A stretch of 64,000 nt of DNA, taken from DASXRA01 sp036558905. GTDB taxonomy: Bacteria; Actinomycetota; Actinomycetes; Mycobacteriales; Jatrophihabitantaceae. The position numbers were made by a program, and so were the translations under genes. The stretch covers positions 27,740-91,739 of the forward strand of contig DATBER010000024.1 in the NCBI GenBank assembly GCA_036558905.1, written 5' to 3'. This document shows positions 26,899 to 34,746 of the stretch, one piece after another (the stretch's first letter is position 1; every line of letters starts with the position of its first letter). A model generated the notes under the pieces. That model was not told the origin of the DNA. It was given only the letters and a program-made list of their open reading frames with translations, and ran no database searches.

Positions 26899-28101
26899 CT
26901 AAGCCGACAGCACGTCGACAACCTCGCCGATGACGACCACCGCCGGCGGGTGTAGCTCGCGCCGCTGCACGGTCTCGGCCAGCTCGCCCAGCGCCGCCCG
27001 GACGATGCGCTGCCCGTCCAGCGTCGCTCGCTCGATCACGGCCGCCGGGGTGCCGGGCTCGCGGCCGTGCGTCAGAAGCGCCTTCACGATCAGGTCCAGA
27101 TGCTCGATCGCCATCAGCAGCACGAGGGTCGACGCCTTGGCCAGGGCGCCCCAGTCCAGGCCGGTGTCGGGCGGGCGTCCCGGGTCGAGGTGCCCGGACA
27201 CCACGGTGAAGTCGGCGGCCAGGCCCCGGTGAGTCAACGGGATACCGGCCATCACCGGTGCGGCCAGCGCCGACGTCACGCCGGGGACGACGGTCACCGG
27301 TACGCCGGCCGCCAGGCAGGCCAGCCACTCCTCGCCGCCCCGGCCGAACACGAACGGGTCGCCGCCCTTGAGCCGGACCACGCGCTGGCCGGCCCGGGCC
27401 CGGTCGACCAGCACGGCGTTGATCTCGTCCTGGGTCAGGTTGTGCCGGTGGGCCGACTTGCCGCAGTCGATCACCTCGACCTCGGGTGGCAGCTCGGCCA
27501 GCAGCGCGCGCGGCGCCAACCGGTCGACCACCACCACATCGGCGCCCATCACCAGACGCCGGCCCCGCACGGTGATCAGCTCGGGGTCGCCCGGTCCCCC
27601 GCCGACCAGCGCGACCGATCCGGTGGCCGCCGGGCGGTGGGCGCGCAGGGGCAGCTCGCCCAGGTCCAGCGCGGCGCTGATCGCATCGCGCAATGCGACG
27701 GCCCGGCGTGGGTCGTCGCCGCCCGACACGGCCACGGTCACGCCGTCGCGCCGGGTCGCGGACATCGTCCGGGCGGTGCCGCCGCCGGCCGAGTCGGCGC
27801 GGATGCAGTAGATCCGCTGCTCGGCGGCCACCGCGGCCACCGCGGCGTTCACCTCGGCCGAGTCGGTGCAGGCCAGCACCAACCAGGCCCCGTCGACATC
27901 ACTCGGCCGGAACGGGCGCGACGTCACGCGCGCGGAGAGTCGTTGCAGCCGGTCCGAGACGTGCGGTGCCACGACCTCGATCACCGCACCGGAGTCGGCC
28001 AGCCGCTCGGCGCGCCGGGTGGCGATCTGCCCGCCCCCGACGACCAGCACACGCCGTCCGGCGACGTCGAGCAACAACGGGAAGCCGGTCATCGGGGTCA
28101 T
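26899..28101 (-). CDS. cysG: Siroheme synthase CysG (precorrin-2 dehydrogenase/ferrochelatase and uroporphyrinogen-III methyltransferase)
   Basis: Makes siroheme, the cofactor of the sulfite reductase encoded nearby. 400 aa: an N-terminal NAD-binding domain (VLVVGGGQIATRRAERLADS, residues 1 to about 150) and a C-terminal SAM-dependent uroporphyrinogen methyltransferase (VALVGGGPGDPELITVRGRR; RLKGGDPFVFGRGGEEWLAC; VVPGVTSALAAPVMAGIPLT). ATG 28101 overlaps the cysN stop as ATGA; last gene of the cysCDNG operon. Confidence 0.95.
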   Translation of the reverse strand: MTPMTGFPLLLDVAGRRVLVVGGGQIATRRAERLADSGAVIEVVAPHVSDRLQRLSARVTSRPFRPSDVDGAWLVLACTDSAEVNAAVAAVAAEQRIYCIRADSAGGGTARTMSATRRDGVTVAVSGGDDPRRAVALRDAISAALDLGELPLRAHRPAATGSVALVGGGPGDPELITVRGRRLVMGADVVVVDRLAPRALLAELPPEVEVIDCGKSAHRHNLTQDEINAVLVDRARAGQRVVRLKGGDPFVFGRGGEEWLACLAAGVPVTVVPGVTSALAAPVMAGIPLTHRGLAADFTVVSGHLDPGRPPDTGLDWGALAKASTLVLLMAIEHLDLIVKALLTHGREPGTPAAVIERATLDGQRIVRAALGELAETVQRRELHPPAVVVIGEVVDVLSA

Positions 28102-29354
28102 TGTGACGGCGCGGCGACCATTCCGGCGGCCACGGTGGCGCCGCCGTCCTCGTCGACGAGCAGGAACGCGCCGGTCGAGCGGTTCAGCTGGTAGGGGTCG
28201 ACTGGAACCGGCTCGGCCGTACGCAGGCGTATGGCGCCGATGTCGTTGAGCTGCAGTTCGTCGCTCTGGTCGTGCTTGAGGGTGGTGATGTCCAGGCGGG
28301 TCTCGACGGCGTCGACGATCGCCGGCACGTCGCGGGTGCCGTGCCGCAACGCGAAGCGGTCGCCGGCCCGCAGCGGCTGCTCGGCCAGCCAGCAGACCGT
28401 GGCGGTCAGCGAACGGGCGACGGTCGGGCGCGGGTCGCGGTCGACCGCAATCAGATCGCCCCGGGCGACGTCTATGTCGTCGGCCAGCCGAACTACCACC
28501 GAGCGGCCCGGCGCCGCCTCGTCGAGCGAACCGTCGGGCGTGTCGATACCGGCCACGGTCGAGGTGCGCCCCGACGGCAGCACGACGACCGCGTCGCCGT
28601 CGCGCAGTGCCCCGGCCTCGACCCGCCCGGCATAGCCGCGATAGTCGGGGTGCTCGGCCGAGCGTGGTCGCACCACCATCTGCACGGGGAACCGGGCCGG
28701 CACCTCGGCGCCCGTCGACGACTCGATCCGCTCGAGGTGGTCGAGAAGCGACGGGCCGGCGTACCAGCCCGTCCGGGTCGAGCGCTCGACCACGTTGTCG
28801 CCGCCCAGCGCCGCCACCGGGATCGGGGTGAACGAGTCCAGGCCGAGGCTGGCCGCCGCCGCAGCGAAGTCGCCGACGATCGAGTCGAACACCGGCTCGG
28901 CGTAGTCGACCAGATCCATCTTGTTGACGGCCAGCACGACGTGCTCGACGCGCAACAGCGCGGCCACGGCGGCGTGCCGCTTGGTCTGGTCGAGCACTCC
29001 ATTACGGGCGTCGACCAGGATTACCGCGACGTCGGCGGTGGACGCGCCGGTGACGGTATTGCGGGTGTACTGCACGTGACCGGGTGTGTCGGCCAGCACG
29101 AACGTGCGGTTGGCCGTCGCGAAGTACCGGTACGCGACGTCGATCGTGATTCCCTGCTCCCGCTCGGCCCGCAGCCCGTCGACCAGCAGGGCGAGGTCGG
29201 CGCCGTCGTAGCCCCGGCGCTCGCTGGCCACCTCCACGGCGGTGAGCTGGTCGGCCAGCACCGCCTTGGCGTCGTGCAGCAACCGGCCGACCAGGGTGGA
29301 CTTGCCGTCGTCCACCGAGCCGGCGGTCACGACCCGTAAGAGCTGTCCCGGCAC
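28098..29354 (-). CDS. cysN: Sulfate adenylyltransferase subunit 1 (GTPase) CysN
   Basis: GTPase subunit of ATP sulfurylase; GTP hydrolysis drives APS formation by CysD. 418 aa with P-loop TAGSVDDGKSTLVGRLLHD, switch region REQGITIDVAYRYF, DTPGHVQYTRN and NKMD, followed by EF-Tu-like beta-barrel domains. GTG 29354 overlaps the cysD TAG by one base; upstream in-frame sequence is a shadow. There is no fused APS kinase; that is the separate cysC. Confidence 0.95.
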   Translation of the reverse strand: MPGQLLRVVTAGSVDDGKSTLVGRLLHDAKAVLADQLTAVEVASERRGYDGADLALLVDGLRAEREQGITIDVAYRYFATANRTFVLADTPGHVQYTRNTVTGASTADVAVILVDARNGVLDQTKRHAAVAALLRVEHVVLAVNKMDLVDYAEPVFDSIVGDFAAAAASLGLDSFTPIPVAALGGDNVVERSTRTGWYAGPSLLDHLERIESSTGAEVPARFPVQMVVRPRSAEHPDYRGYAGRVEAGALRDGDAVVVLPSGRTSTVAGIDTPDGSLDEAAPGRSVVVRLADDIDVARGDLIAVDRDPRPTVARSLTATVCWLAEQPLRAGDRFALRHGTRDVPAIVDAVETRLDITTLKHDQSDELQLNDIGAIRLRTAEPVPVDPYQLNRSTGAFLLVDEDGGATVAAGMVAAPSQ

Positions 29355-30274
29355 TAGAAATAGCCCTTGCGTTTGCGGTCTTCCATCGCGGCCTCGCTGA
29401 CCCGGTCGTCGGCCCGGGTCGCGCCCCGCTCGGAGATCGTGGACGCGGCCGTCTCGACGACGACGTCGGCCACCGTGTGCGCGGTGGAACGGATCGCGCC
29501 GGTGCACGTGGCGTCGCCGACCGTTCGGTAACGCACCGACTCGGTCGTGACCACGTCGCCCTCGCCGGGCTGCGTCCACGGCGTGACGGCCAGCAGCATG
29601 CCGTCGCGCTGGAACACCGGCCGCTCGTGCGCGTAGTAGATGCTCGGCACCTCGATGCCTTCACGCTCGATGTAGGCCCAGACGTCCAGCTCGGTCCAGT
29701 TCGAGATCGGGAAGACGCGTACGTGCTCGCCGGTGCGGTGCCGGCCGTTGTAGAGGTCCCACAGCTCCGGCCGCTGGTTGCGCGGGTCCCACTGGCCGAA
29801 GTCGTCGCGGACGCTGAAGATGCGCTCCTTGGCCCGCGCCTTCTCCTCGTCGCGGCGCGCCCCGCCCAGGACGGCGTCGAAGCGGTGCTCGTTGATGGCG
29901 TCGAGCAGGGTGACGGTCTGCAGCGGGTTGCGCGGCTGGCCCGGCGTCTCGCGCACCCGGCCGCGATCGATCGACTGCTGGACGCTGGCGACCACGAGCT
30001 TCACCCCGAGCTGGGCGACATGCCGGTCGCGGAACTCGATGACCTCGTCGAAGTTGTGCCCGGTGTCGACGTGCATGACCGGGAAGGGCACCCGGCCCGG
30101 CCAGAACGCCTTGGTGGCCAGGTGCAGCATCACGATCGAGTCCTTGCCGCCCGAGAACAGCAGCACCGGCCGCTCGAACTGGCCGGCCACCTCGCGCAGG
30201 ATGTGGATCGCCTCGTCCTCGAGGTCGCTCAGCCAGGAACGGGTGGCAACAGGACGGGTCGCGACGGCGGTCAT
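29354..30274 (-). CDS. cysD: Sulfate adenylyltransferase subunit 2 CysD
   Basis: Catalytic subunit of ATP sulfurylase of the PP-loop ATP pyrophosphatase fold. 306 aa with the PP-loop LLFSGGKDSIVMLHLA, HVDTGHNFDEVIEFRD, GGARRDEEKARAKERIFS and the C-terminal TISERGATRADDRVSEAAME. ATG 30274 overlaps the cysC stop as ATGA. Confidence 0.97.
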   Translation of the reverse strand: MTAVATRPVATRSWLSDLEDEAIHILREVAGQFERPVLLFSGGKDSIVMLHLATKAFWPGRVPFPVMHVDTGHNFDEVIEFRDRHVAQLGVKLVVASVQQSIDRGRVRETPGQPRNPLQTVTLLDAINEHRFDAVLGGARRDEEKARAKERIFSVRDDFGQWDPRNQRPELWDLYNGRHRTGEHVRVFPISNWTELDVWAYIEREGIEVPSIYYAHERPVFQRDGMLLAVTPWTQPGEGDVVTTESVRYRTVGDATCTGAIRSTAHTVADVVVETAASTISERGATRADDRVSEAAMEDRKRKGYF

Positions 30275-30834
30275 AGGAGATTCTCCTTGCGCAGCAGGGC
30301 AATCAGCTCATCGACGGCGTCGTCGACCGGTCGTCCGGCGGTGTCGAGTCGCAGTTCCGGAGTCGCGGGCGGCTCGTACTCGCCGTCGACCCCGGTGAGC
30401 CCGGACATCGCGCCGTCGCGCTGCCGGGCGTAGAAGCCTTTGACGTCGCGCTCGGCGCACACCTGCACCGGCGTCGCGACGTGCACCTCGAAGAAGGGCA
30501 CCGATCGGTCGGCATGGGCGGCGCGCACTGCGTCGCGACCCGCCGCGAACGGCGAGATCACGGCTGCGATCACGACCACGCCGTGGGTGGCCAGTCGCTC
30601 GGCGATCCAACCGATGCGGGCCACCTGGGTGTCGCGATCAGCGCGGGAGAAGCCGAGTTCGGGCGAGAGCGCCGCCCGCACGGCGTCGCCGTCGAGAACC
30701 TCGACGGCCCGGCCGTCGGCCCGCAGACGCTCGGCCAGCGCGGTGGCCAGCGTGGTCTTGCCGGCGCTGGGCAGCCCGGTCAGCCAGACCGTGGCCCCGG
30801 TGGCCCGGGCGACGGTGGTCGTGTCTGTCGACAT
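30271..30834 (-). CDS. cysC: Adenylylsulfate kinase CysC
   Basis: Phosphorylates APS to PAPS. 187 aa with P-loop TGLPSAGKTTLATALAERL, VLDGDAVRAALSPELGFSRA, FFEVHVATPVQVCAERDVKG. ATG 30834 has GAAGGA upstream; an ATG-like start further up is less likely. The downstream reductase CysH has the iron-sulfur signature of APS reductases, so PAPS may serve sulfation more than reduction. First structural gene of the operon, 124 bp after a leader-peptide gene. Confidence 0.94.
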   Translation of the reverse strand: MSTDTTTVARATGATVWLTGLPSAGKTTLATALAERLRADGRAVEVLDGDAVRAALSPELGFSRADRDTQVARIGWIAERLATHGVVVIAAVISPFAAGRDAVRAAHADRSVPFFEVHVATPVQVCAERDVKGFYARQRDGAMSGLTGVDGEYEPPATPELRLDTAGRPVDDAVDELIALLRKENLL

Positions 30835-30844
30835 GGGGGTCCTT

Positions 30845-30898
30845 CGCAAACTGGGTCAGGATGCACGTGTACGCGCACTTCGGCTCAGCTGGTTTGCG
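30845..30898 (-). other. Hairpin immediately upstream of the cysC ribosome site
   Basis: CGCAAACTGGGTCAG (30845-30859) and CTCAGCTGGTTTGCG (30884-30898) form a 15-base stem with two mismatches and two wobbles. In the cysC mRNA the stem ends directly before AAGGACCCCCATG. Its place between the leader peptide and cysC suggests a role in attenuation; the mechanism is inferred. Confidence 0.5.
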
Positions 30899-30958
30899 TT
30901 CGGACGGCTCGTCAGGCGGCCCGCTAGGGGCGACGATGACTTCTCGGGGAGCCGACGC

Positions 30959-31036
30959 TCAGGACAGACGACACGCCGCGCTGACGACGCGCTGCAGGTC
31001 TACGTGCAGGCGCGCGACGAGCAAGACGGCGGACAC
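30959..31036 (-). CDS. Cysteine leader peptide upstream of cysC
   Basis: A 25-codon gene, GTG 31036 to TGA 30959, reading MSAVLLVARLHVDLQRVVSA then ACRLS. It shares the LHVDLQRV...SA-A-C core of the short putative leader peptides annotated before sulfur genes in Streptomyces and other actinobacteria. The single Cys codon is TGT, rare in this GC-rich DNA, four codons before the stop. No ribosome site is visible, so translation is probably leaderless or near-leaderless. It faces the cysC-cysD-cysN-cysG operon. Confidence 0.78.
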   Translation of the reverse strand: MSAVLLVARLHVDLQRVVSAACRLS

Positions 31037-31199
31037 GTGGACGATGGTTGCATACGAGGGTGCCGCTGTGCCACTCGCTTGTGGTGCGCGCCTCGCGAGA
31101 ATGCCTATTGTCTACACGGCATGTCGGCAAGCTGGGCACGGGTCGACGAGTGACTGATCGCATTTCCCACTCTCGCCCTTCCTGTGCGACCCTTGATAC

Positions 31200-31289
31200 G
31201 TGCATCGAGCTCTCCCGCTGCGTCTCACGGCGCGCCGGCACGTCGACCTGCTGCGAGTCATCGCCGCGGCGTGTCGGACGTTGAGCTGA
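31200..31289 (+). CDS. Cysteine leader peptide upstream of sirA
   Basis: A 29-codon gene, GTG 31200 to TGA 31287-31289, reading MHRALPLRLTARRHVDLLRV then IAAACRTLS. An in-frame TGA two codons upstream and the lack of any other start fix the GTG. The RRHVDLLRV...AA-C core matches the leader facing cysC and the known actinobacterial sulfur leader peptides. The Cys codon is again TGT, five codons before the stop. No ribosome site is seen. It ends 64 bp before sirA. Confidence 0.8.
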   Translation: MHRALPLRLTARRHVDLLRVIAAACRTLS

Positions 31290-31311
31290 CCCACGCCTCT
31301 TCCGGCGCGGG

Positions 31312-31345
31312 TCCTCGTCGTCCGAGACCGCATCGTCGGAGAGGA
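31312..31345 (+). other. Hairpin able to sequester the sirA ribosome site
   Basis: TCCTC (31312-31316) plus TCCGA (31321-31325) can pair with TCGGAGAGGA (31336-31345), which contains the sirA Shine-Dalgarno sequence. The same CGTCCGA (31319-31325) can instead pair with TCGGACG (31274-31280) around the Cys codon of the leader peptide. Two mutually exclusive pairings are typical of a ribosome-controlled switch; the direction of control is not established. Confidence 0.5.
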
Positions 31346-31353
31346 GCTCGCAG

Positions 31354-32997
31354 ATGCCTGCGCGCAAAGGCCAGGGCCAGTGGGCGCTCGGCTACCGGGA
31401 GCCGCTGAACGCCAACGAGCGCAGCAAGCGCGACAACGACCCGCTGACCGTTCGTCAGCGCATCCTCGACATCTACCAGCACACCGGATTCGCCGGCATC
31501 GATCCGGCCGACCTGCGCGGGCGGTTCCGCTGGTACGGGCTGTACACCCAGCGCCGGCAGGGCATCCCGGGCGGACGCACCGCGGTGCTCGAACCCGAGG
31601 AGCTCGAGGACGAGTACTTCATGCTGCGCGTCCGCATCGACGGCGGCGCGCTGACCAGCGAGCAGCTGGGGGTGATCGCCGAGATCTCCACGACGTACGG
31701 CCGCGACGTCGCCGACATCACCGACCGGCAGAACGTGCAGCTGCACTGGATCCGCATCGAGGACGTGCCGGCGATCTGGCAGAAGCTCGAAGCGGTGGGC
31801 CTGTCGACCACCGAGGCCTGCGGTGACACGCCGCGCGTGATGCTGGCCTGCCCGCTCGAGGGCGTGGCCGCCGACTCGGTCATCGACGCCGGCCCGGCCC
31901 TGCGCGAGATCGTCGACAACTACCTGGGCGATCCGCAGTTCGCCAACCTGCCCCGCAAGTACAAGACGTCGGTCACCGGCTGCGCCCGGCACTGCGTCAA
32001 CCACGAGATCAACGACGTGTCGTTCGTCGGCGTGGTCGGCCCGGACGGCACCCCGGGGTTCGACGTCTGGGTCGGGGGTGGCCTGTCGACCAACCCCATG
32101 TTCGCCAAGCGGCTGGGCGTGTTCGTCGAGCCGCACGAGGTCAGCGAGGTCTGGGTCGGCGTCACGTCGGTCTTCCGCGACTACGGCTACCGCCGCTCGC
32201 GCAACCACGCCCGACTGAAGTTCCTGATGGCCGACTGGGGTCCGGAAAAGTTCAGGGAAGTTCTCGAGAAGGAGTACCTGGGCCGGGCGCTGCCGGACGG
32301 GCCCGAGGTGCCGGCCTCGCCGCCGCACCGCGACCACGTGGGTATCGAGCGTCAGCTCGACGGGCGCTTCGCCGTCGGCGCCACGACCAAGGCCGGCCGC
32401 ACGTCAGGCACGGCACTGGGCGCGGTGGCCAAGCTGGCCGCCCGTTTCGGCGACGGCCGGATCCGCACGACTCCCCAGCAGGGACTGGTGATTCTCGGCG
32501 TCGCCGACTCCGACACCGACGGCCTGGTCGCCGAGCTCGACGAGCTGGGCCTGTCGGTGCGGCCGTCGGTGTTCCACCGGGGCACGATCGCCTGCACCGG
32601 TATCGAGTTCTGCAAGCTGGCCATCGTCGAGACCAAGGCCCGCGCCGAGACGATCCGGGCCGAGCTCGAACGCCGGCTGCCCGACTTCGACACGCCGATC
32701 ACCATCAACGTCAACGGCTGCCCCAACTCCTGCGCCCGGTTCCAGGTGGCCGACATCGGCTTCAAGGGCGTCGTGACGCGCGGCCCGAACGGCGACCAGG
32801 AGGCCTTCCAGGTGCACCTGGGCGGGCAGATGGGCGCCGACGCGGCGTTCGGCCGCAAGTTCCGCGGCCTGAAGGTCACGGCCGAGGAGGCCCCCGACTA
32901 CGCCGAGAGGATTTTGCGCGGCTACCTGGAGCGACGCACGGACGGCGAGAACTTCGCCGCCTACGTCGCCCGCGCCGACGAGGCGTGGCTGACATGA
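31354..32997 (+). CDS. sirA: Ferredoxin-dependent sulfite reductase (nitrite/sulfite reductase family)
   Basis: Six-electron reduction of sulfite to sulfide using siroheme and a 4Fe-4S cluster. 547 aa with two ferredoxin-like/sulfite-reductase repeats. The cluster and siroheme ligands are Cys 414, 420, 456 and 460 in ACTGIEFCKLA and NGCPNSCARF. Context with cysH and siroheme synthase makes sulfite, not nitrite, the likely substrate. ATG 31354 has GGAGAGGAG about 8 nt upstream; the stop overlaps the next start as ATGA. Confidence 0.93.
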   Translation: MPARKGQGQWALGYREPLNANERSKRDNDPLTVRQRILDIYQHTGFAGIDPADLRGRFRWYGLYTQRRQGIPGGRTAVLEPEELEDEYFMLRVRIDGGALTSEQLGVIAEISTTYGRDVADITDRQNVQLHWIRIEDVPAIWQKLEAVGLSTTEACGDTPRVMLACPLEGVAADSVIDAGPALREIVDNYLGDPQFANLPRKYKTSVTGCARHCVNHEINDVSFVGVVGPDGTPGFDVWVGGGLSTNPMFAKRLGVFVEPHEVSEVWVGVTSVFRDYGYRRSRNHARLKFLMADWGPEKFREVLEKEYLGRALPDGPEVPASPPHRDHVGIERQLDGRFAVGATTKAGRTSGTALGAVAKLAARFGDGRIRTTPQQGLVILGVADSDTDGLVAELDELGLSVRPSVFHRGTIACTGIEFCKLAIVETKARAETIRAELERRLPDFDTPITINVNGCPNSCARFQVADIGFKGVVTRGPNGDQEAFQVHLGGQMGADAAFGRKFRGLKVTAEEAPDYAERILRGYLERRTDGENFAAYVARADEAWLT

Positions 32998-33167
32998 CGG
33001 AACGGGCGGCGCCGTTCTACTGCCCGTACTGCGGCGACGAGGACCTGCGCCCGTTCGGCGAGAAGCACGGCGAGTGGCGGTGCGGAGCGTGTCTGCGGGT
33101 GTTCCGGCTGTCCTACGTCGGCAGCGCACCGAACTGGACGGCCGAGCCGGTGGAGGAGTCGACATGA
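32994..33167 (+). CDS. Small zinc-ribbon protein between sirA and cysH
   Basis: 57 aa with CPYCGDEDLRPF and WRCGACLRVF: two CxxC pairs 18 residues apart that should bind one zinc. It overlaps sirA and cysH by ATGA on both sides, so it is translated with them. Similar small Cys4 proteins occur at this place in other actinobacterial sulfite-reduction operons; no function is established. A role as assembly or electron-transfer partner is only a guess. Confidence 0.82.
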   Translation: MTERAAPFYCPYCGDEDLRPFGEKHGEWRCGACLRVFRLSYVGSAPNWTAEPVEEST

Positions 33168-33856
33168 CGGCGGCCACCGATCTCGAGGAGCTGGCCACCC
33201 GGGCCGGCGACGAGCTGGATGGTGCCGAGCCGCTCGACGTCCTGGCCTGGGCGGTCGAGCAGTTCGGATCGTCCTGGTGCGTGGCCTCGTCGATGGCCGA
33301 CGCGGTACTCCCCCACCTGGCCTCGCGAGCGTTGCCCGGGGTCGACGTGATCTTCCTCGATACGGGCTATCACTTCGCCGAGACGATCGGCACCCGCGAC
33401 GCTGTGGCGGCGACCCTGCCGGTATCGGTCAAGACGATCACGCCCGCGCAGACGGTGGCCGAGCAGGACGCACAGTACGGAGCCCGGCTGTACGAGCGCG
33501 ACCCTGACAAGTGCTGCGCGCTGCGCAAGGTGGCCCCGCTGGCGTCGGCGCTCGAGCCGTACCGGGCCTGGGCGTCCGGGCTGCGGCGCGACGAGGCGGT
33601 CACCCGACGGGACGTGCGCGTCGTCGAGTGGGACGCCAAGCGCGGCCTGGTGAAGCTGAACCCGATCGCGGCGTGGACCCAGGACGACGTCGACGCGTAC
33701 ATCGCCGACAACGGCATACTGGTCAACCCGCTGCTCGACGACGGCTACGGCTCGGTCGGCTGCGCGCCGTGCACCCGGCGCATCCTCGAGGGCGAGGACG
33801 TTCGCGCCGGCCGGTGGGCGGGTACCGGCAAGGTCGAGTGCGGACTGCACACCTGA
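33164..33856 (+). CDS. cysH: Adenylyl-sulfate (APS) reductase CysH
   Basis: Thioredoxin-dependent reduction of APS to sulfite. 230 aa with the PP-loop-like SSWCVASSMADAVLPHLA, IFLDTGYHFAET, the cluster cysteines C117-C118 and C200/C203 (CAPC), and the catalytic C-terminal ECGLH. The CC...CxxC set marks a 4Fe-4S APS reductase, as in mycobacteria, and not a PAPS-only enzyme. ATG 33164 overlaps the zinc-ribbon gene stop. Confidence 0.95.
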   Translation: MTAATDLEELATRAGDELDGAEPLDVLAWAVEQFGSSWCVASSMADAVLPHLASRALPGVDVIFLDTGYHFAETIGTRDAVAATLPVSVKTITPAQTVAEQDAQYGARLYERDPDKCCALRKVAPLASALEPYRAWASGLRRDEAVTRRDVRVVEWDAKRGLVKLNPIAAWTQDDVDAYIADNGILVNPLLDDGYGSVGCAPCTRRILEGEDVRAGRWAGTGKVECGLHT

Positions 33857-33893
33857 GCACAATTGCCCTTGCCCGGCCCGGTTGGATGACCGA

Positions 33894-34241
33894 GTGAGCA
33901 CCACACTGGCCCGCATCGTCGTGTCCACGTCCGAGCTCGACCGGTCGCTGGCCTTCTACGCCGACCTGGTCGGGCTCATCCCGGAGCGCCGCCAGGACGG
34001 GTTCGCCTGGCTGCGCACGGCCGACGGCGTCGAGGTCATGCTGCACGAACGCCCGGCGACGCCGAGCCTGTCGGCGGTGGCGGTCGGGCTGTTCGTGCCC
34101 GACGTCGACAAGACGGTCGCGGCCTGGCAGGAGCAGGGCGGCGGCGTTATCGACCCGCCGGCCGACCAGCCGTGGGGCGAGCGGATGGCGGTCGTGACCG
34201 ACCCGGACGGGCACGTCGTGTGCCTGTCCCAGCAGCGCTGA
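33894..34241 (+). CDS. VOC-fold (glyoxalase/bleomycin-resistance type) protein
   Basis: 115 aa, one VOC module: ARIVVSTSELDRSLAFYADL at the start, EVMLHERP in the middle and AVVTDPDGHVVCLSQQR at the end, with the paired beta-alpha-beta pattern. The metal ligands are not the full glyoxalase I set, so the substrate is open. The GTG at 33894 is chosen because the VOC fold starts there; a TTG at 33882 would add four residues. Confidence 0.75.
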   Translation: MSTTLARIVVSTSELDRSLAFYADLVGLIPERRQDGFAWLRTADGVEVMLHERPATPSLSAVAVGLFVPDVDKTVAAWQEQGGGVIDPPADQPWGERMAVVTDPDGHVVCLSQQR

Positions 34242-34256
34242 CCTCGGCGCCGACGA

Positions 34257-34270
34257 TACGGTCGCAGGCG
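34257..34270 (+). promoter_or_regulatory. -10 box for a leaderless ybaK-like transcript
   Basis: TACGGT at 34257-34262 followed by 7 nt and then the GTG start at 34270. This places the predicted transcription start on the start codon, so the mRNA would be leaderless. Confidence 0.5.
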
Positions 34271-34746
34271 TGACCGGGATGCATCCCAACTGCGTGGCGG
34301 TCGACGCCGCGCTGGCCGCGGCCGGCGTGCCCGGCCGGGTGAAGCTGCTGCCCGAGGCGGCCCCCACCGCGATGGCGGCGGCCGAGCAGCTCGGCGTCGA
34401 GGTCGGCGCCATCGCCAACTCGCTGATCTTCGCGACGGCCGAGGGCGAGCCGGTGCTGGTCCTGACCAGCGGCGCTCACCGCGTCGACACCGCCAAGACG
34501 GCCGCCTTGCTGGGTACGGCCAAGCTGCGCCGGGCGAGCGCCGAGCTGGTCCGAGCAGCCACCGGGCAGCCGATCGGGGGCGTCGCGCCGGTGGCTCATC
34601 CGGGCCCGCTGCGCACGCTGGTCGACGTGGCGCTGCACGACTACCCGCAGGTGTGGGCGGCCGGCGGCGTCCCGCACGCGGTGTTCCCCACGACCTTCGA
34701 CGAGCTGGTGGGCCTCACCCGTGGAACGCCGGCCGACGTCGCCTGA
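34270..34746 (+). CDS. YbaK/EbsC-type aminoacyl-tRNA deacylase-like protein
   Basis: 158 aa, YbaK/ProX fold: VGAIANSLIFATAEGEPVLV, LTSGAHRVDTAKTAALLGTA, TGQPIGGVAPVAHPG and the C-terminal FDELVGLTRGTPADV. Members of the family hydrolyse mischarged tRNAs such as Cys-tRNA(Pro); which tRNA is used here is not known. GTG 34270 is supported by a leaderless-type promoter; ATG 34279 is an alternative. The 3' end overlaps the permease start by 26 bp. Confidence 0.88.
   Translation: MTGMHPNCVAVDAALAAAGVPGRVKLLPEAAPTAMAAAEQLGVEVGAIANSLIFATAEGEPVLVLTSGAHRVDTAKTAALLGTAKLRRASAELVRAATGQPIGGVAPVAHPGPLRTLVDVALHDYPQVWAAGGVPHAVFPTTFDELVGLTRGTPADVA

Larger units (their letters stand above)
30835..31353. promoter_or_regulatory. 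Divergent cysC / sirA regulatory region
   Basis: 519 bp between the two sulfur operons. It holds two leader-peptide genes pointing outward (minus 30959-31036, plus 31200-31289), a hairpin before cysC, and a hairpin that can cover the sirA ribosome site. The middle 160 bp should contain two promoters; TATGCA at 31057-31052 on the minus strand is a possible -10, but I cannot place the promoters firmly. Confidence 0.7.

Noticed and set aside
31048..31284. 78-codon frame with a CC pair across the sirA leader region
   Set aside because: A different frame there encodes the conserved HVDL-type leader; the longer frame has no family features or ribosome site.
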